Below, piece by piece: positions 34,666-46,512 of a stretch of 64,000 nucleotides of DNA. The translations under genes were made by a program, and so were the position numbers. Position 1 is the stretch's first letter. The number at the start of each line of letters is the position of its first letter. Below the pieces are notes generated by a model. The model saw only the letters and a list, made by a program, of their open reading frames with translations. It searched no databases and was not told where the DNA came from. Location of the stretch: positions 2,294,001-2,358,000 of the forward strand of contig JAJFPB010000009.1 of NCBI GenBank assembly GCA_020881915.1, written 5' to 3'. Origin of the DNA: Paramyrothecium sp. XJ0827 (Eukaryota; Ascomycota; Sordariomycetes; Hypocreales; Stachybotryaceae).

Positions 34666-36262
34666 TTATACATCCCAACCCTCTTCATCGAAATCAATAT
34701 TCATTTCATCATCCATCTCCACAGCCTCTACCATCATCGCTAGCTGCTCCTCCGAAGAGATGAGCTTCCTCGCGAACCAGTTGCCCATGCACTCTAACCT
34801 CTGGAGGTTCTCTGGCGATAACCTAAGCCTGTCCCAGCTCTGCGTACGGCGTGCGCCCGAGAATTGTTGTTCTGGTTCAGCGGAGGAGGGTGCGATTGAG
34901 AGAATATTGATGGCCATACGGTGGAGACGAGGATAGCGCCGGCGCTGCTCTGGAACTAACCACCACTGAAGAGGAGTTATCTTTAGAGCATCAAGATCGA
35001 TAGTTTTATCTTCAATAAACGCCGTAAACGTATCTTCATCCTCTTGCGAAGTAGATTGAACTCTTAGACGACGTTTCAGCCGGTCTAATTCATTCTCTAT
35101 CCTCTTCTTCGAGGATGGATGAGACGTATCGATATCAGCAGCAGCAGCAGGGAGTGATTCATGAGGGAGATGCGCGTATTGCTTCTGCCAGATCGAATAA
35201 GCAGCATCAATAGTCTTCTGATGCCACTCTTCAGGCCAGTTCTGAAGAAGATAATGCTTCCGCTTCGAGGGATCGAGAAGCATCGCGGCGGCGTATACTG
35301 GCGTTGACTCAACGAGGGCGTAGTATTTATCAAGGATAAACCAGCCCATCTCAATAGAATGAACCATGCGGAGGTCCTTCTCTGGGCCTGATTTACCGGT
35401 ATATAGCACCTATAAAACATCAGCTTTAAGCATTGTCTTGATGAAATAGGATAAACCTTCTGATCCTCAAAGAAGGTGAGGATAGCATCCATCAGTGTAA
35501 GGCTCTGGGATAATGAAGCCTCACTGCCTTCAACCCATAGCGTACCACTAGCAAATACAGAGAGAAACCTCTCCGTACGCTTAAGTGTATCCCACTCAAC
35601 ACCATTGAGTCGAAAGTTATCGCATTCAAGGTGTTTATCAATGAAGTCCTTAATCTCTCGCTCCTTGCGTGTCGTACGCTTGATGAGATGATAGCATGAG
35701 GACCATCGAGTGTCGTTATCAATCCCTAATGTAATGCCGACAGCCTCTATCCATCGGTCATGATGGATAGAGCTGTTTCGAAGCCATACAGCTAGGGTAT
35801 GAAGCTTCTGGAGCGCAGTAGTAGCACCCCAGCCTTCGAAACCTTTATGCTTCGCTTTAACTTTACCCCCTCTTCTCTGGGCTTGTTCATGAGCTCTTAT
35901 TGAGGCCGGATTATCCTCAACGACCGGTACATCAAGGTAGGCCGAGAATAGCTTGTAAGGGTCGGTGTCTTCCGTCTCTTCAATAGCCGCCAGAGCAGCT
36001 TTGAGTGCTTCTTTTGAGGTGGCAAGGAGAAAGGCTTGAAGGGCAAGGTTAAGAATATGATCAAGGCAGCGGATGCGGTGCGTAACTGGATCATAATCAA
36101 TCTGTTCGATATAAGTAAATACTCATGTAAAAGCTAGTGTATACAAACCCCAAATGCAAGTTTTAGAGACCGGGAGAGCCCTATGAGTAGAGTATCATTT
36201 GAAGTGGCGTTATCTCCAGTGTGATAGCCGAGTTTCGTTGTTACCCCGAAGGATTTAAGGGT
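34666..36262 (-). pseudogene. hAT-family transposase, N-terminus missing
   Basis: The minus strand is coding-like from about 36262 to the stop at 34666, interrupted by introns (for example GTTTAT...TTATAG near 35408-35457). Recognisable blocks in order are 'GYHTGDNATSNDTLL', 'RCLDHILNLALQAFLLATS', 'GIDNDTRWSSCYHLIKRT', and the C-terminal dimerisation region 'PLQWWLVPEQRRRYPRLHRM' and 'SAEPEQQFSGARR'. Family members cut and paste DNA through an RNase H-like fold dimerised by this C-terminal domain. The frames seen are open. However, coding similarity stops abruptly near 36262-36285, where copia sequence begins on the other strand, so the BED zinc finger and the start are absent. It is therefore called a truncated copy. 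Confidence 0.75.
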
Positions 36263-36274
36263 GCGGGGATGATA

Positions 36275-37282
36275 ATCTTCGTCAAAGACAAAACCTACAT
36301 TGCCGTTTACGTGGACGACTTGCTCATCGCAGGCCCATCAAAGGGGACATCGAAATGATTAAACAAAGCCTCAACAAGCGGTTCAGCATGACAGACCTTG
36401 GGCCCTGCCATGTCTACCTAGGCATGTCTATTACTCGAAACCGCAGACAGCGGATACTGAGCCTGTCGCAAGAGGGGTACATTGAGAAAGTCCTGGAGGA
36501 ATTCGGACTACGGGACTCCAAACCGACTGCGACCCCAGTGGCAACAGCGAAGCTAGAACCCGCGCTTGACGATGACGAAACCAACACGGATCGCAAGCAC
36601 TGGTACGCCAAAGCAATCGGGTGTCTGATGTACGCAATGCTGGGCACCAGACCAGACATTGCATTCGGCGTCTCGCTCTGCAGCCGTTATCTCGCTAAAC
36701 CTACTAAGACTCACGAAGCCGCGGTGAAACGCATCATGAGGTACCTACGAGGAACCTGCGATTTCAAGCTCAAGTTCCAAGGAGACCTTCGCCCATTGAC
36801 GGGATATACGGACTCTGACTGGGCCGGAGACACCGAGACTCGACGGTCCACTGCCGGGTATATCTTCAATATCGGCAGCGGTGCAATCAGCTGGGCTGCA
36901 AAGCGGCAGCAGTCGGTGGCCCTGTCTACTTGCGAGGCCGAATACATGGGGCAGACTCAGGCAACTAAGGAGGCCATTTGGCTGCGGACCTTACTACAAG
37001 AACTCTTGAGAGGCGTAGATGCCACAAACCAATTAGCTGCTACAATCATCTACGGCGATAATCAGGGTGCCATAGCGATGGCTAAGAACCCCAGTACCAC
37101 TCCCGTACGAAGCACATTGCAATTCAAGAGCATTTTGTGCGAGAAAAGACGGCCAGCGGAGAGGTTGAGATGAAATATATCCCGACCGACAAACAAGTGG
37201 CTGATGGACTCACAAAAGCACTCCCCAAGGATCGTTTTCAGGTGTTCCGGAAGGCCCTGGGAGTTGTCGGACCGGATGAGTA
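36275..37282 (+). pseudogene. Ty1/copia pol fragment (reverse transcriptase end and RNase H), frameshifted
   Basis: The fragment starts at the catalytic reverse-transcriptase block 'YIAVYVDDLLIAGP' (36292-36333). It shifts frame near 36350, then runs open as 36355-37173 through 'DLGPCHVYLGMSITRN', 'AIGCLMYAMLGTRPDIAF', 'GYTDSDWAGDTETRRSTAGY' and 'STCEAEYMGQTQATKEAIWL', the copia RNase H region. Another shift occurs near 37110, after which 'HIAIQEHFVREKTASGE' and 'KQVADGLTKALPKDRF' continue to a TAA at about 37282. The gag, protease, integrase and most of the reverse transcriptase are absent. It sits inside the hAT-type element and joins the broken transposase directly. Confidence 0.85.
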
Positions 37283-37449
37283 AAGCTATTCGGGCCAGAA
37301 AGAGGATCCACGCTACGAGGCTTTGCGGTTTCTGAAACACATTCAACACGTGTTACCCTGAGCCACTGCGCGAGGATCCAGTGGGAGTCTACTACCCCGA
37401 TTACCATGTACAATGGCAGCTCGTCCAACTCACCTCAACAACCGCTAGA

Positions 37450-37910
37450 AGGTCAGTAAGTGACCCGGCCGCACTGGTTGCAATTCCCGACCAGACCAAG
37501 AAGATCTGGCAAAAGACGAACTCGAAGGCTCGGGGCTGTGTCAGCGGACCAAAGCCGGGAAGGAAAGCTGCATGGGTTGCAAGTCCTGGACCAGGCCATG
37601 GAACCTTGGTACTGCGAGCAGCCGCAGTTATTGCCAACGAGCACCAGGGGCCCCAGGCTGCTAACACGGCCTGGCGCGCTACTAATACGGCGTAATGGAT
37701 CTGGCAAAAGATGACTCGAAGGCTTCGGGGCTGTACAAGTGGACCGAAGCCGGGAAGGCCGCTGCCTGGGTTGCAATTCCGGACCAGACCATGGACCTTG
37801 GTACTGCTAACAGCCGCAGTGATCGCCAACGGGCACCAAGGACAGATGCTGCTAACACGGCGCAATGGATCTGGCAAAAGATGAGCTTCCGGCTTTGGGT
37901 GCGGTACTCA
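37450..37910 (+). repeat. Tandem repeat, about 170-195-bp unit, about 2.5 copies
   Basis: Units marked by GATCTGGCAAAAGA start at about 37504, 37698 and 37868. Each continues with a GGACC(G/A)AAGCCGGGAAGG block, a TTGCAATTCCGGACCAGACC-like block, and CTTGGTACTGC. A partial copy (about 37467-37500) precedes the first. The open frames across it are by-products of the repeat. Confidence 0.7.
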
Positions 37911-38228
37911 GTGGACTGAAGCCGTGAAGAGTAGATACCGAGGCGGGCTGCAGTGGGAGCCTTGTCCTATCCAAGACAATATTCCCCACGAGCCCGGGAC
38001 GGCATCGATATTTCCAGTAACACTCTTTCCTCTTTTCACCCACGAAGGTGTTTTAAGGTTTTAATGAGGTTGCTGAGAACTGGTAGACTGAGTACCACCG
38101 CCTTGCTCGAGTGGGAGTGTTGGAGGTCACGTGTGTGGACGATCAAGTCTGTGGCAAACTGTATATAAGCGGTGACTCTTCCACCTCTCATTGTGTAATA
38201 AGTAACCTGCAATCTTTCCATTTCAACA

Positions 38229-38452
38229 GACATCTGGGAGGCGGCTGAGAATGATGGAAAAGAGCAGCAGGAATTGTATTCAGCTTGATAATTAGGAATT
38301 CATTGCAGTTCTGAATCTCGGGATTCTGAAACCCGCCAGCCTCAAAACTCGAAATGCAGTTGTGGAGTTGTGCCAAATTGGGGGCTGACATAATCCGCAC
38401 GCCTACACGTGCAGAAGTGGAGAGGCGCCTAGGCGTGTCCCTATGGGGCCCC
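38229..38452 (-). repeat. Right terminal inverted arm
   Basis: 224 bp, almost perfect reverse complement of 34150-34372; see the element entry. Confidence 0.85.
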
Positions 38453-38889
38453 CTGGTCCTTAGTCTCCTTGAATCTTTCATGCCCCTGCTTCATCTTCCC
38501 ACTATTTCCACGCACACTTACTTTGAAGCTGCCTGTCCATTCCGTATTATTTAACCAAAATTCTATTTGGTCGCGGGGAATCTCACCCGTTATAGCTATC
38601 GTATTAAAGCACTATTGATTACTGATTAACCCGAAATGCCGGTGGCTACGGAGGACTTGGGTGCGAGCGTGGTATGCGAGGGCAAGCACCCTGTCCAGGC
38701 TGAGTATGTCCCGCCACCTCTTAGTGTGAGAGCTTTCAAGAAATGGGATTCACAAACTCTAGTGTAGTATTCATATATAGTCTCGGGGGTCATCCGAAAG
38801 GGACTTAGAGCACAAAACCTCTAGAAGCCCCTATAAAAGACAAATCATTTTGCAGTATCTTCAGTTGCGCCAGAAAAATTACAAACTCC

Positions 38890-41034
38890 AGTTCACCTGG
38901 TGTTTTCTAGCCCCAGGATCTCCTAACCAAGGATATTCCTCATATTCGGATTATTACATACAGCTATTCATCCAACATCATTGCAATGTTCTCTCCAGTG
39001 AGCGGGAATAACATTTTCCAACATACGCAGAACTTGCTGGCAGATATCCAGCGTATCCGGGTAGAGGCAAGTAGCCAAATAAACAAAGATCTCGCAAGGC
39101 ACTAAGCGTAGCAGAACCCATATCGCCCCATCGTATTCGTTTGCCATAGTCTTAGTGGAATTCTAGTAAAGAAGGCTTTGCAGTTATCTCAGGCAGGGAG
39201 ATACCAACCTAATCTCCAAAGCCTATATAAATCAACCTATGTAGTTATATTTCTAGGCACACTGCATCGTGGGTCTTCAACTACTTCATGGGGGCCTATA
39301 GTAGGGAACTTAGCTAAATTTACTCTTTAATCTCCAAATACTACCTTACTTAACTCACTTAATATTAATAGTATAGCACTCCAAATAATTTCTCAAGACT
39401 TCGCCACCATAATCCAGGAAGATATTCATATCTATTCTTTTAGGGAAGAAAGGGGAATAAGTGGTATCTATAGGCTACACAAAAAGGTAAGAGCAATACT
39501 ATAGTTAAATGGAGTACAGAACATATACTAAGATAATAGGTAGATAGTAGATGACTTTTCTTCAGTTATCGGCGATATCAGAGAAGGGAAAGAGGGGATT
39601 AATACAAACCATCGTGATATTTGCAAATTCGGATCAAGCAAAGATTCAGGATATAAGAAAGTTTCCGCAGAGATACGCCGTTTCATCACAGATGCAGTAA
39701 ATAAACGCAAGAACTTGCAAAAGCCGGACGGCGAAAGTTCAGAGCACTGTAGGTTTAATTTAACATCTTACCCAATTACCCTCAAACGCTTATAGAAGAT
39801 CCCAGGGCCAGACCTTATTCACCCACAAGTGCAACAGAAAATAAGCAGAGACAAGGCATATAATGGCCTTAATTTTAGTAATAGCAACACAACTACAACA
39901 ATTTCTCTGCCTCTTCTTAATTTATTAAGCCTCGAAGCAATACCAAGTAACGAGCCCACCGGAACAATATTCACCGGCAGCTCAGTTTTTAAATTAATAG
40001 ATGTCTTACAGCTGCTCCCCGGGCAGATCAATTCAAGGCTTATATCGGTTAAAAAAACTCCTATAGCAAACATTATTGCTGATAAGAGTACATACTATAC
40101 GAGATACTCTCTAAATAGACTCCTAAAACTGATATATCAGCACTTCCATTCAGTATCAGAGGTAGAGAATACGCTATCAGTCCGGACAAATATTAGCACT
40201 TTCAGGTTCGCTTCAGCAGAAATGGGCACCACCATACAATATAATTCCCGTAAGCGCTCGTTAACATCCATTGCACCACCAAATCAAGATTTTAATGCTC
40301 TTTGGATGTCGGCCCTTGGCAAGTTCCGAACCAGGAAGAACCTCAATGCTGTCTATTCCGATGAAAGTTCTCGCGCAGATTATCCGGTTGGGTCACCACA
40401 ATGGATCGACATCCCAATGACTCTAGCCATCACCCATGCAGAACTTGACCACGCAGACTGTCTCAGGTTCATGACGGCGAGATCTTTTGAGGAGATTAAC
40501 AGCGAGCTGAGTTTTGCCAAGGCAAGCCTACAACAGTGCTTCCAAGCCTTGGAGGGAAGAACAAATGGTTTCGACGATTATACAAAGCAGGGATTCGAAG
40601 CTCTCAAGATGTTAGGCAGTCATGACGTATTTCCCAAGGATATGATACCCACAGTCATCGCCGCCAGCAAGTGGGTTCTGGGTGGCCTGGTCGGCATACA
40701 TGAGAATTTAGGATCAGCCATGCAAGACAAAATGCCAAGTGATCCACCAGGGCAGCGTGCCGGAAACTCAAACGAAAAAGGAGATATAATGACGACATTA
40801 CTAGAGCCGGCATCAAGAGAGCTCGAGCTACTCAAAGATTTACCATCCCGCGATGCTACTAATGCAAGGATCCAAGCACTGAGCCGGTCTCAACCCGAGC
40901 TGGTGGCTACTCTGGTGGCTATTTATATCCTTATCAAAGCAAATGGCTCCGTAATTCGTCAGCTTTCAGTTCCTTCTCCTGAAAGCTGGTTAAAGCTTCT
41001 TGATTCTCCTAATATAGACATATTAATTGGCTAA
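38890..41034 (+). pseudogene. Decayed NLR-type alpha/beta-hydrolase (SesB-like) gene with open C-terminal half
   Basis: One reading frame runs through the region with a few stops (near 39110, 39330 and at 39793). The N-terminal half matches the lipase-like domain that precedes the NACHT/NB-ARC in many fungal NLR immune-type proteins: 'DLLTKDIPHIRIITYSYSS', 'RPIVFVCHSLSGILVKKAL' (family HSLGG), 'FLGTLHRGSSTTSWG' (family FLGTPHRGSS), 'IYSFREERGISG' and 'VDDFSSVIGD'. An intron (about 39487-39540, GTAAGA...GTAG) keeps the frame. Changes such as G-to-S and P-to-L, plus stops, fit C-to-T decay as in RIP. From 39796 to 41034 the frame is open for 413 codons. That part is unrecognised and has no NACHT motif; its first ATG is 40222. 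It could be a separate 270-aa gene. Confidence 0.55.
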
Positions 41035-42590
41035 TTTATTAATATCATTATATCTTTAAGTTTATAATAATTTTTAGTAATATTAAGTAATATATCAGGG
41101 GGCTATATAGGGTATTACAAGCCGCCCTAATATTATATTTAAGTATAACAAATCAACTAATAATCCATCCAAAGACTGGAATACACTAGATAGGGATCGC
41201 AGCAGAGAGACCCATAATTTATAGGAAGTATAAAAGCAACTTTTACTAATAACCCTATATAATCTTGTATATTTAGTCATTTGAATGGTCTTCAAAAACT
41301 GCTGGATTATGAAGACAAAAGTGTGAACATAGTGAAGCTGTTGAATAGCGATATATTCTTGACAATATGTAAGTCCCCTCCGGTCTCATTTAAGAATCTG
41401 AGCTGGATGGCCTGGAGTTATGTGCGGGAGCTTGCAGTGTAGTGTAGATCTGTCACACCTCCCCACTGACTTCTCACACCCTGCTGATCGTGGGCTCTGT
41501 GCCATATTGTTCCTACCTGGCACAATGAGGCAGTGCCAAGTAACCTAGTTCTGCCTCCTGACTCCTTGGGCGAACCCTCTTTCAGGGCGATCATAACCTG
41601 ACAATCTCGAGGAACAAAAGCATGAAATCGATGCATCTTCATCGTCACCATTGCGGTCCGGCGAGATTAGAGTAAATAATAACTGATAAAGGCTGTAAAA
41701 TACATATAAAGGTCCCAAAAAGAGTTTTATTGGTATCATTCTTGTTATTTATTTTCGGAATATTTTTGTTTTGAAAGAATGTTGGTAGAAATAGCTACTT
41801 CTGAAACCTTCCTTTCATAAAGTAGATTCTTTATTTTGCGGCGTTGCCTTTTTTTCTAAAGGCTTGCGAGAGTGGTTTTATGTTGGATGCTTGAGTATTT
41901 GGAGGAACATATTACTCACCTCTGTTCAAGTGGACGGTTTTTCCCCCAGTACTTGGACGTCAGGTCAATGATCTAAATGCTTGAAAGCACCAGCCTCGGG
42001 ACTATTCATCTGGGCGTGGTCGCTTTGATGATTGGGCTTTCTCACTCACTCCTTACACTGGTGATTGACTTCACGCTCTCATAAGAAACACGAACTCTGT
42101 GACAACGCAAAGTTGGAAGCACTTCGCGTACAAACAAGTGGTATCATATTTGCAGGGTCAGGCACGTAAATGGCGAGTGTACATTTCAGAAACTCATGGG
42201 CCGGACCATAATATTGCAAAGGCCGTGAAGGCAACGGGTGCGCCGTGCAGTCACGTCTAGATATCTAAAGTCAGCTTTGAAGTTCATATATGACATTGTT
42301 GCGGGGTCAGGACTAGGATTTGTTTGGTTTTGCATGGCCTTTTGTGGTCTTCGTCACGGCTGACGAACACTCAAGCATACAGAGATTTCAAGGTCTCACC
42401 TTGACCACGCCTCATTAGATGCTGGCTCTTGTCCAAATTTCTGTTAAAAACGGGTAGACGCAACCAGACTTATTGCTGCCTCTGCGGCGGTTCAATGCTG
42501 CGCGGCGGCCAGGGGTAAATGCAGAATTTCCTGGTGATCGAATGTAATAATTCAACGATGTCTCAGACCGGTATGGAATCCAAAAAGTAG
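41035..42590. other. AT-rich intergenic, no supported gene
   Basis: About 1.55 kb. 41040-41300 is very AT-rich with TATTAAG-type runs, consistent with RIP-decayed DNA. No coding signal was recognised. Confidence 0.5.
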
Positions 42591-43608
42591 TTGAATCGAG
42601 GCATTTTCTTGACTACCGCGCACGAAACAGAAAAAGGTCTACAGCTGGACAATTATGAGACACGAGGTCCTTCGTGTGGTTATCCCTTGATACTCGGCCT
42701 TGAACCACACCCAGACTCCAAGAGGCATGTTCTGCAGATAGATACAGAATATGACGATTGGAACGACTGGAAGATTTAGGAAACTGGCCAAGTCATCGAA
42801 GCCAACATCCTCGTCGCGAAAGATGACGCAGGTATCATCGAGGAAGGCGCTCTCTACCTTCTCATTCATAGCCAGTGCAACAGGCTAGCTGAACGTTTTG
42901 CCGATGTTCTCACTCCCCACGATACCTTCTGCATTAACCCAGAAGAGGTAAATTTCTTCGCTTAAACCGCTTGGGCAGGTGATTCACCGTCGCATGCCAG
43001 GCTGTTATTTACAGCATCCAAAAGACGAACTTCCAGACCCATTTGACTATTATGGAGGTAGAATATACAGAAATGCCTTCTGGGAGCCTGGCGAGAACTG
43101 GATATTGAGCGAAGAAGTTAGTACCACAGAGCCTCTTGTACATGTCATTTCTCATTGCTATGACAGATGATGGAATCAGACCCAATAGATATACCAAACC
43201 TTACTCTGTCGGTTCTGCAAAATCTCGAACAGGATGGTCCAACAGAGCCAGGGGGTCTGAAAAGGTCGATGCATCAGCTAGCAGAAGCTCATGATACCAA
43301 TCAATATGCAGACGCACATCCCACGATTGGAGAGTGTCAGGACATGTGGATGAGCATGTTGGTGAACAAGGCAGTATTTCCCTGGCTTTGGGATCTGGAC
43401 CATAAGATGATATCGGACAAGCAAAGGAATGGTCATTGGGGTTGGGAGATGCCTGTACGGAAGCTTTCCCGCGTCGAATTTATGAGCATGACGACATAAC
43501 TCTAGACCTTCCGCCAGGTTTACGGAACCGGCGTAGGATATGGCGGGTTCTTCAGGAAGCCAGACTCGACGATATTGTGAAAGCTCATTCGTCCACGCGC
43601 GCGTGAGG
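42591..43608 (+). pseudogene. Broken gene of unknown fungal family
   Basis: Protein-like sequence continues through the interval with defects. An in-frame TAG follows 'YDDWNDWKI' (about 42777), after which 'ETGQVIEANILVAKDD' continues in the same frame. A short GTAAAT...GGGCAG intron (about 42946-42978) leads to 'MPGCYLQHPKDELPDPFDYY'. Another segment runs from about 43170 to a TAA near 43499, where loss of one T would explain the shift to 'HDDITLDLPPGLRNRRRIWR'. That closing block resembles the ends of large fungal F-box-like or hypothetical protein families. With one nonsense and one frameshift change it is probably non-functional, though the shift could be an assembly error. Confidence 0.5.
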
Positions 43609-43992
43609 ACTTGAACAGTTTTTCAAATGGCATCAAAGGAGAAGATTGTGAGGCTGGTATATGCTATGAAGGAGATTGTAAATTGCACGATCCGGTGGAT
43701 ACTTAACCGTCGTGCAGCCATCAAGCAATGGACGGCGACTAAGGAACGATTTGAGGCGGGCTCCATGCTTTTCTTTGAAATATGTTAAATAGTGTTGGGT
43801 TGAACCTTTCTATTTGTACTTCAGATATTGGCCAAGTGTGGTTCACATTGTCAAGCTACTTAGTCCTCTTTTAACAAAGCATCTCTTATGGGCCATTGCC
43901 ACTCCTGTACAACTTCATTTTGGCCTTGAATAGCTTCCGACATCCTGCGTCCGTGCAATGGGTGTTTCAGCAAGAGATAAGGGTCATGCCCA
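43609..43992. other. Short intergenic between pseudogene and GH95 gene
   Basis: About 380 bp lying between two convergent 3' ends. No gene seen. Confidence 0.5.
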
Positions 43993-46512
43993 TCATGCAA
44001 TCGTGATTATGTAGGAGAGCCCACTGGTGACCACGAATTCCTCGGCGTACTTCGTCCCATTCACAAGGATAGGAACGCCGTTTGCGACACGGAGATTCAA
44101 GAGACCTCCCTTCTTCGAAGTCACAACTGCTCGATCCAGGATGCCATTCGCCCATGTGATATCGACTTCGAAAGCACCTCTTGCCAACAATCCTCGGGCG
44201 CTGCCGCTTGGAATAGCCAAAGCTGGTAGAGCTGGCAGAATGTGCACGACCCCAGCATGGCTCTGCATAATCATTTCGGTGATCCCGCTTGCAAATCCAA
44301 AGTTTCCGTCAATCTGAAAGCCGGCACCGTTATCGGTGTTCCACATGCCCTGGGTGGGGAACTTGGCAAACCATAGCCTGACTTGGTCCCAGGCATCAGC
44401 ACCTCTAAAGAGGCGTGCATACTGGTTGATCATCCAGGTGCGGCTCCATCCAGTACCACCTGCTCCACCAGAGCGGCGCCGGTCCAGGAGGACCTCGGCG
44501 GCCTTGCTCAATGTTGCGTTCTTGAGAGGGGCGAATTGAGAGCCAGGGTGAAGCGCGTACAAGGGGGACAAATGCTTATGGCCTTTGGCTTTCTCCGTGT
44601 ACTCCTGCTTCCACTCAAGGATTTGGCCCAGTGATCCAATCTGTGGGGGTTTGATGAGTGGTAGGAAGTTTCGCGCGGCCTTGACATCGGGATGCGTGTC
44701 CGAGAGACCAAGAACATCCGCCGCCTCAAGAAGACTTGTAACAACGTCGTGCATCAATTGATCATCCATTGCTACTCCAACGTCGACGGCCTCGTTGCTT
44801 CCGGCGATCTCCCCTCCCGCCGGGACTATGAAGGAGTTCTCCGGCGACAAGGAAGGGCCCGTGATCTTGTACCCCTTCCACTCGAAGGTGTAGCATTCGT
44901 AGAACTTGGCCACATCAGCAAGGAAAGGGAATGCTGTGTCGGCGAGAAACTTCTGATCTCCCGTAAATCGGTAGTGGTCAATCATGTGTTGCACCAACCA
45001 TGCCGCGCCCATTGGCCACAGTGAAGACGAGGTGTAATTGTCAGTAGTGGCCGGGTCGCCCCACAGGTCTAGGTTGTGATGGAACACGGTGCCCTCGCAG
45101 CCGTACATGTCTTTGGCGAGCTTCTGGCCTCGAGGTTGGGCAACCTTCATGAGATCAAAGAGTGGCTCCTGGGTCTCGATGAGGTTGGTCTGTCCTGCCG
45201 GCCAATAGTTCATCTCGGTGTTGATGTTGATGGTGTACTTGCCACCCCAGGCTGCACTGGTCTTGTTATTCCACAACCCGATCAGGTTGGCCGGCATGTC
45301 AACGGCGTCGGTGCCCCGCGAGCTCGCGACGAGCAGGTGTCTCCCGTAGTTCCACCCAAGTGTTGCTAGCTGGACGTCATTGAAGTTGGTGCGAGCTCGC
45401 AAAAGCCTTTCATCTGTGGGTAAATCGGCGAGACCATCCGGGGACTTTCCTAGATTCACAGACGCGCGACCGATAAGAGAGACAGCATCGTCGATGGCTT
45501 CCTTCCTGAGTTTCTCGTATCCACCGCATGTTGCTTTTCGCAGTTTTCGTTTTACTTCTGCCTCGATTTCTGCCTCAGACGAGTACCGATAGTTGGTCTC
45601 CGCGTCGAAGAAGAAATCAACCGTGGTTGCTCCTGTCACGGACAATGAGGCCGAGTCGCTGTCGAAAGCGCCTGAATATTATCGTCAGGAGAATTATCTC
45701 ATGCCTCAGAAAAGGTGAAACCTACCGTCTCTGCTCACAAAGTTTGCTTGTCCAGTGAAGAGGATGGGGTTCTGCGAAATTGGCTGTCCGCTTGAGCCCT
45801 TCAGCTTGAGGTAGTTCAATCCATTACCAGTCGACGCAGTGTTGTTCAAGATGCCGGCTAATCGAGTAAATGTCGCATTCAACCCTAGGGCCCCAGGTTT
45901 ACTTGCTGTAAAACGTCCAGCAAGGATACCAGCAGGATAGCTGGCAATATATTCGCGCCTGGATGAAGGTGTAATTAGTCTCTTGCTCCTCTCGGCCAGT
46001 CCATCGCTGACACATGAGTTTACTCACGTGTAGTGAACACCACCGATATCATACTCGACGCCCGAAGTCCCTTGCCTTGTATCCAGCCACCGCACATAAT
46101 TTTCCATATCACCATCGGCATGACCAAAGTCGATGCTTAGGACCCCAAAGTAACTGTAGGCTCGCTGGGACTTGTCTGGATGATTCATCTCCCTGTAGAT
46201 GAACTCCCTGCCAGAGGTCATGTTTCCAGCAAGAAGCATTTCACGAGCAACGGGGAGTGCAGCCAATGCTCTGGGAGGGGTCCTATCCTGGATTGGGCCC
46301 GACCAGATTGAGTCTTCATTGATGTTAAAGATTTCCTGGGCGCCTCCAAAAATGGTAGCGCCGAGTCTGCCATTGCCGATGGGTAGTGACCCCCGTTCCC
46401 ATTCGGTAGCTGGCTTAGAATACCAGAGATAACGGTCCCCATCAGGCGCCGCATGTCCCTGGGCCACTAAGCCAACGACAGCGAATAACTTGAAGAATAA
46501 TTGTGCAACCAT
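43993..46512 (-). CDS. Secreted GH95 alpha-L-fucosidase (1,2-alpha-L-fucosidase type)
   Basis: Three exons (46028-46512, 45726-45958, 43993-45671; introns GTGAGT...TCCAG and GTAGGT...TTCAG) total 2,397 nt, coding 798 aa. I start at ATG 46512, which opens a signal peptide: a hydrophobic core 'LFFKLFAVVGLV' with cleavage after the Ala-rich 'QGHA'. The N-terminal beta domain ('LWYSKPATEWERGSLPIGNG', 'GAQEIFNINEDSIWSG') is followed by the (alpha/alpha)6 catalytic domain with 'NINTEMNYWPAGQTNL', 'LSPENSF' (the Glu fits the general acid of the family) and 'QIDGNFGFASGITEMI'. GH95 enzymes release fucose by inversion from host or plant glycans such as xyloglucan. All key residues appear intact. Its presence on the same stretch as an NLP gene suits a plant-associated lifestyle. 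Confidence 0.93.

Larger units (their letters stand above)
34150..38452. mobile_element. Composite hAT-type element with 223/224-bp inverted arms and 9-bp flanking repeat
   Basis: The left arm (34150-34372) and right arm (38229-38452) are reverse complements with about two differences: one G/A substitution and one single-base indel. Both ends begin GGGGCCCCATAGGGACACGC. The sequence CTGGTCCTT directly abuts both ends (34141-34149 and 38453-38461), a target-site duplication close to the 8 bp typical of hAT elements. Inside lie a minisatellite, a hAT transposase without its N-terminus (minus strand), a copia pol fragment (plus strand) and tandem repeats. Near-identity of the arms points to a recent insertion or recent arm homogenisation. 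The copia material has broken the transposase, so the element probably depends on another transposase source. Confidence 0.8.

Noticed and set aside
37381..37919. Overlapping 70-160-codon frames near the copia end
   Set aside because: They follow the periodicity of the tandem repeat and exist on both strands.
34118..38554. Short frames within the inverted arms as genes
   Set aside because: The same frame appears in both arms because the arms are repeats. No start context or domain.
39796..41034. NACHT or NB-ARC domain following the hydrolase relic
   Set aside because: No P-loop GxxGxGK[ST] or downstream NTPase motif is visible in the frame.
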